DNA from: Streptomyces nojiriensis
GTDB taxonomy: Bacteria > Actinomycetota > Actinomycetes > Streptomycetales > Streptomycetaceae
Reading direction: 5' to 3'
Assembly (NCBI RefSeq): GCF_017639205.1
Contig: NZ_CP071139.1
Coordinates: 2,682,001 to 2,746,000 of the forward strand
Length of the DNA: 64,000 bases
Shown: piece after piece, positions 61,938 through 64,000 of the stretch
How the letters are laid out: each line of letters starts with the position of its first letter
Position numbering within the stretch: the stretch's first letter is position 1
The notes under the pieces: model-generated
Databases searched by the model: none
What the model saw: the letters and a program-made list of their open reading frames with translations, nothing else
What the model was told of the DNA's origin: nothing
Translations under genes and position numbers: made by a program

Positions 61938-62174
61938 TCAGCTGCTCGACTTCGTCAGCAGACCGAGCGCGACGATGGACGCGAACCACAGCAGACCGAC
62001 GACCACGGTGATGCGGTCCAGGTTGCGCTCCGCGACGGAGGAACCGCCGACCGACGACTGCATACCGCCGCCGAACATGTCGGAGAGGCCGCCGCCCTTG
62101 CCCTTGTGCATCAGCACGAGCAGCATCAGCAGGGCGCTGAAGACGATCAGGGCGATCGAGAACCCCATAATCAC
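61938..62174 (-). CDS. secG: Preprotein translocase subunit SecG
   Basis: 78 residues with two membrane segments (FSIALIVFSALLMLLVLM; ITVVVGLLWFASIVALGLL) joined by a Gly-rich loop (HKGKGGGLSDMFGGGMQSSV). It is the auxiliary subunit of SecYEG. GTG at 62174 with SD AGGA. It is coded next to tpiA and pgk, a common actinobacterial order. The 181-base gap to the rbpA-family gene shows no further gene. Confidence 0.95.
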   Translation of the reverse strand: MIMGFSIALIVFSALLMLLVLMHKGKGGGLSDMFGGGMQSSVGGSSVAERNLDRITVVVGLLWFASIVALGLLTKSSS

Positions 62175-62228
62175 GGCTGATTCCTACTTTCTGGCTTTTT
62201 CGGGCTTTCCGGCATTGCGAGATGTGCA

Positions 62229-62266
62229 CGGGGGCCAGGGGCTGATGCATCAGCCTCTGGCCCCCG
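62229..62266. terminator. 38-bp near-perfect palindrome between tpiA and secG
   Basis: CGGGGGCCAGGGGCTGATG followed by its complement with one mismatch (CATCAGCCTCTGGCCCCCG), centred on ATGCAT. It lies 33 bases after the tpiA stop and before secG and may terminate or attenuate the pgk-tpiA transcript. Confidence 0.85.
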
Positions 62267-62298
62267 CAAGGGTACGACGGATCCGCCCTACCGCATAC

Positions 62299-63075
62299 TC
62301 ACTGGTCGCGGAAGCGGACGATCTTGACGAACTCGTCCGCGTCCAGCGCCGCGCCGCCGATCAGGGCGCCGTCGACGTCGGGCTGGGCCATGATCGCCGC
62401 GATGTTCCCGGACTTCACGGAGCCGCCGTACTGGATGCGGACCTTGTCGGCCAGCTCCTGCGAGTACAGCTCTGCGAGGCGGCCGCGGATCGCCCCGCAG
62501 ACCTCCTGGGCGTCGTCGGGGGTGGCGACCTCGCCGGTCCCGATGGCCCAGACGGGCTCGTAGGCGATCACGATGGACTCGACCTGGTCGGCCGGGACGC
62601 CTTCCAGGCCGCCGTCGAGCTGGCTCAGCGTGTAGGGGACCTGCTCGCCGGCCTTGCGGATGTCCAGGCCCTCCCCGACGCACAGGATCGGGGTGATCCC
62701 GTGCCGGAATGCGGCCTTGACCTTGGCGTTGCAGATCTCGTCGCTCTCGCCGTGGTACTGGCGGCGCTCGCTGTGGCCGACGGCCACGTACGTGCACTTC
62801 AGCTTCGAGAGCATCGGGCCGGAGATCTCACCGGTGTAGGCACCGGAGTCGTGCGCGGAGATGTCCTGGGCGCCGTACTTGATCTTCAGCTTGTCGCCGT
62901 CGACCAGGGTCTGGACCGAGCGCAGGTCGACGAAGGGCGGCAGGACCGCGACCTCGACGGCGTCGTAGTCCTTGTCGGTGAGGGCGAAGGCGAGCTTCTG
63001 GACGTGGGCGATGGCCTCGAGGTGGTTGAGGTTCATCTTCCAGTTGCCCGCCATGAGCGGGGTGCGCGTGGTCAT
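62299..63075 (-). CDS. tpiA: Triosephosphate isomerase
   Basis: 258 residues: [20 protein letters not shown] (catalytic Lys), [16 protein letters not shown] (His) and [20 protein letters not shown] (Glu); the phosphate loop is [12 protein letters not shown]. It lies 6 bases after pgk and is likely co-transcribed with it. Confidence 0.98.
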   Translation of the reverse strand: MTTRTPLMAGNWKMNLNHLEAIAHVQKLAFALTDKDYDAVEVAVLPPFVDLRSVQTLVDGDKLKIKYGAQDISAHDSGAYTGEISGPMLSKLKCTYVAVGHSERRQYHGESDEICNAKVKAAFRHGITPILCVGEGLDIRKAGEQVPYTLSQLDGGLEGVPADQVESIVIAYEPVWAIGTGEVATPDDAQEVCGAIRGRLAELYSQELADKVRIQYGGSVKSGNIAAIMAQPDVDGALIGGAALDADEFVKIVRFRDQ

Positions 63076-63081
63076 ACGGGT

Positions 63082-64000
63082 TCAGCCCTCCAGGGCGGCG
63101 AGGCCGGGGAGCGTCTTGCCCTCGAGGTATTCGAGGGAGGCGCCGCCACCGGTCGAGATGTGGCCGAATGCATTCTCGTCGAAGCCCAGGATGCGGACCG
63201 CGGCGGCGCTGTCGCCGCCGCCGACGACGGTGAAGGCGCTGCTGTCGAGCAGGGCCTGGGCGATGGCTGCGGTGCCCCCGGCGTAGTCGGGGTGCTCGAA
63301 GACGCCGACCGGGCCGTTCCAGAAGACGGTCTTCGCATCGGCGATCTTCGACGCGTACAGCTCGCGCGTCTTGGGACCGATGTCCAGGCCCTCCTTGTCG
63401 GCGGGGATCTTGTCCGCGTCGACGGTCTCGAAGACGGCCGGGGTCTTGCCCTTGAGGTCCGGGAACTCGGCGGAGACCAGCACGTCGACCGGGAGGACCA
63501 GCTCGACCCCGGTCTTCTCGGCGCGCTCCATGTACTCCTTGACCTTCTCCACCTGGTCCTTCTGGAGCAGGGAGATGCCGACCTCGTAGCCCTTGGCGTA
63601 GAGGAAGGTGTAGGCCATGCCGCCGCCGATGAGGATGCGGTCGGCCTTGCCGAGCAGCTCGTCGATGACGGCGAGCTTGTCGGAGACCTTGGCGCCGCCC
63701 AGGACCACCACGTACGGGCGCTCGACCTCGGCGGTCAGCTTCTTCAGGACGCCGACCTCGGTGGCGATGAGGTAGCCGGCCCCCTGCGGGAGGCGGGCCG
63801 GGAGGTCGAAGACCGAGGCGTGCTTGCGGTGCACGGCGCCGAAGCCGTCGCCCACGTAGAGGTCGGCGAGCTCCGCGAGCTGGTCCGCGAAGGCGCCGCG
63901 CTCGGCGTCGTCCTTCGAGGTCTCACCCGCGTTGAAGCGCAGGTTCTCGATGACGGCGACCTGGCCGTCGGTCAGGGCCGCGACGGTCTCCTTGGCGGAG
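63082..64000 (-). CDS. pgk: Phosphoglycerate kinase, 5' end beyond the window
   Basis: About 306 C-terminal residues visible. The frame stays open to base 64000 (the first base is part of a split codon). Blocks seen are ENLRFNAGETSKDDAERG, VGDGFGAVHRKHAS, VVVLGGAKVSDKLAVIDELL, IGGGMAYTFLYAKG, VFWNGPVGVFEHP and VVGGGDSAAAVRILGFDENA. It interconverts 1,3-bisphosphoglycerate and 3-phosphoglycerate with ADP/ATP. A start within the window is not real: the conserved part begins further upstream. Confidence 0.97.
   Translation of the reverse strand, partial: SAKETVAALTDGQVAVIENLRFNAGETSKDDAERGAFADQLAELADLYVGDGFGAVHRKHASVFDLPARLPQGAGYLIATEVGVLKKLTAEVERPYVVVLGGAKVSDKLAVIDELLGKADRILIGGGMAYTFLYAKGYEVGISLLQKDQVEKVKEYMERAEKTGVELVLPVDVLVSAEFPDLKGKTPAVFETVDADKIPADKEGLDIGPKTRELYASKIADAKTVFWNGPVGVFEHPDYAGGTAAIAQALLDSSAFTVVGGGDSAAAVRILGFDENAFGHISTGGGASLEYLEGKTLPGLAALEG

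Overview
This window is a stretch of very GC-rich actinobacterial chromosome, almost certainly Streptomyces. The gene content is typical of that genus: SufR/SUF operon, OpcA, an RbpA-family protein, a LAETG sortase substrate, IclR/HxlR/TetR switches, a TerD protein, many GTG starts and ATGA overlaps. From memory, the order resembles the conserved core of the S. coelicolor chromosome around SCO1850-SCO1946. No tRNA, rRNA, IS element, prophage or CRISPR array was seen.

Layout. (1) 1-9.1 kb: late cobalamin biosynthesis (cobD end, cobQ, a chelatase of I+D type, cobO, cobB, and a cobE-cobC fusion), with a ZIP metal transporter on the opposite strand. (2) 9.2-20 kb: CapA-like protein, LAETG wall protein, amidohydrolase, class V aminotransferase, DsbA/FrnE protein, GNAT, a class B penicillin-binding protein, and an overlapping membrane protein-kinase-regulator operon. 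(3) 20-33 kb: mixed accessory genes: IclR with a divergent semialdehyde dehydrogenase, TerD protein, PhoX-type phosphatase with a possible Pho box, SUKH protein, secreted nuclease, small unknown genes and one lower-GC orphan. (4) 33-39 kb: dapD; an MFS exporter divergent from an HxlR-peroxiredoxin fusion with a 27-bp palindrome between them; an SMR exporter-TetR operon with twin operators; a polytopic membrane protein. (5) 39-45.6 kb: the complete sufRBD-Rieske-sufCSU-DUF59 operon, with a SufR-type palindrome on the sufR start codon. (6) 46-52.5 kb: an ABC exporter pair and the haem A genes ctaA and ctaB with unknown genes between. (7) 52.8-64 kb: central carbon metabolism: tkt-tal-zwf-opcA, pgl, pgi, then an rbpA-family gene, secG, tpiA and the 3' part of pgk.

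How the genes work together. The cobalamin block amidates, adenosylates and attaches the aminopropanol arm of the corrin ring. The SUF block supplies Fe-S clusters. The tkt-to-pgl block is the pentose phosphate pathway, with pgi, tpiA and pgk as the glycolytic links.

The most notable non-textbook features are four. First, a dispersed hairpin repeat occurs at 2.48 kb, inside cobB at 6.1 kb and as an inverted pair at 58.6 kb, with compensatory base changes in its inner stem. Second, a DNA-binding HxlR domain is fused to a peroxiredoxin domain that keeps both redox cysteines. Third, several operator-like palindromes sit exactly in divergent or autoregulated promoters. Fourth, there are a few orphan genes of unknown role. 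I found no convincing wholly new multi-gene system; the HxlR-peroxiredoxin switch is the best candidate for new biology.
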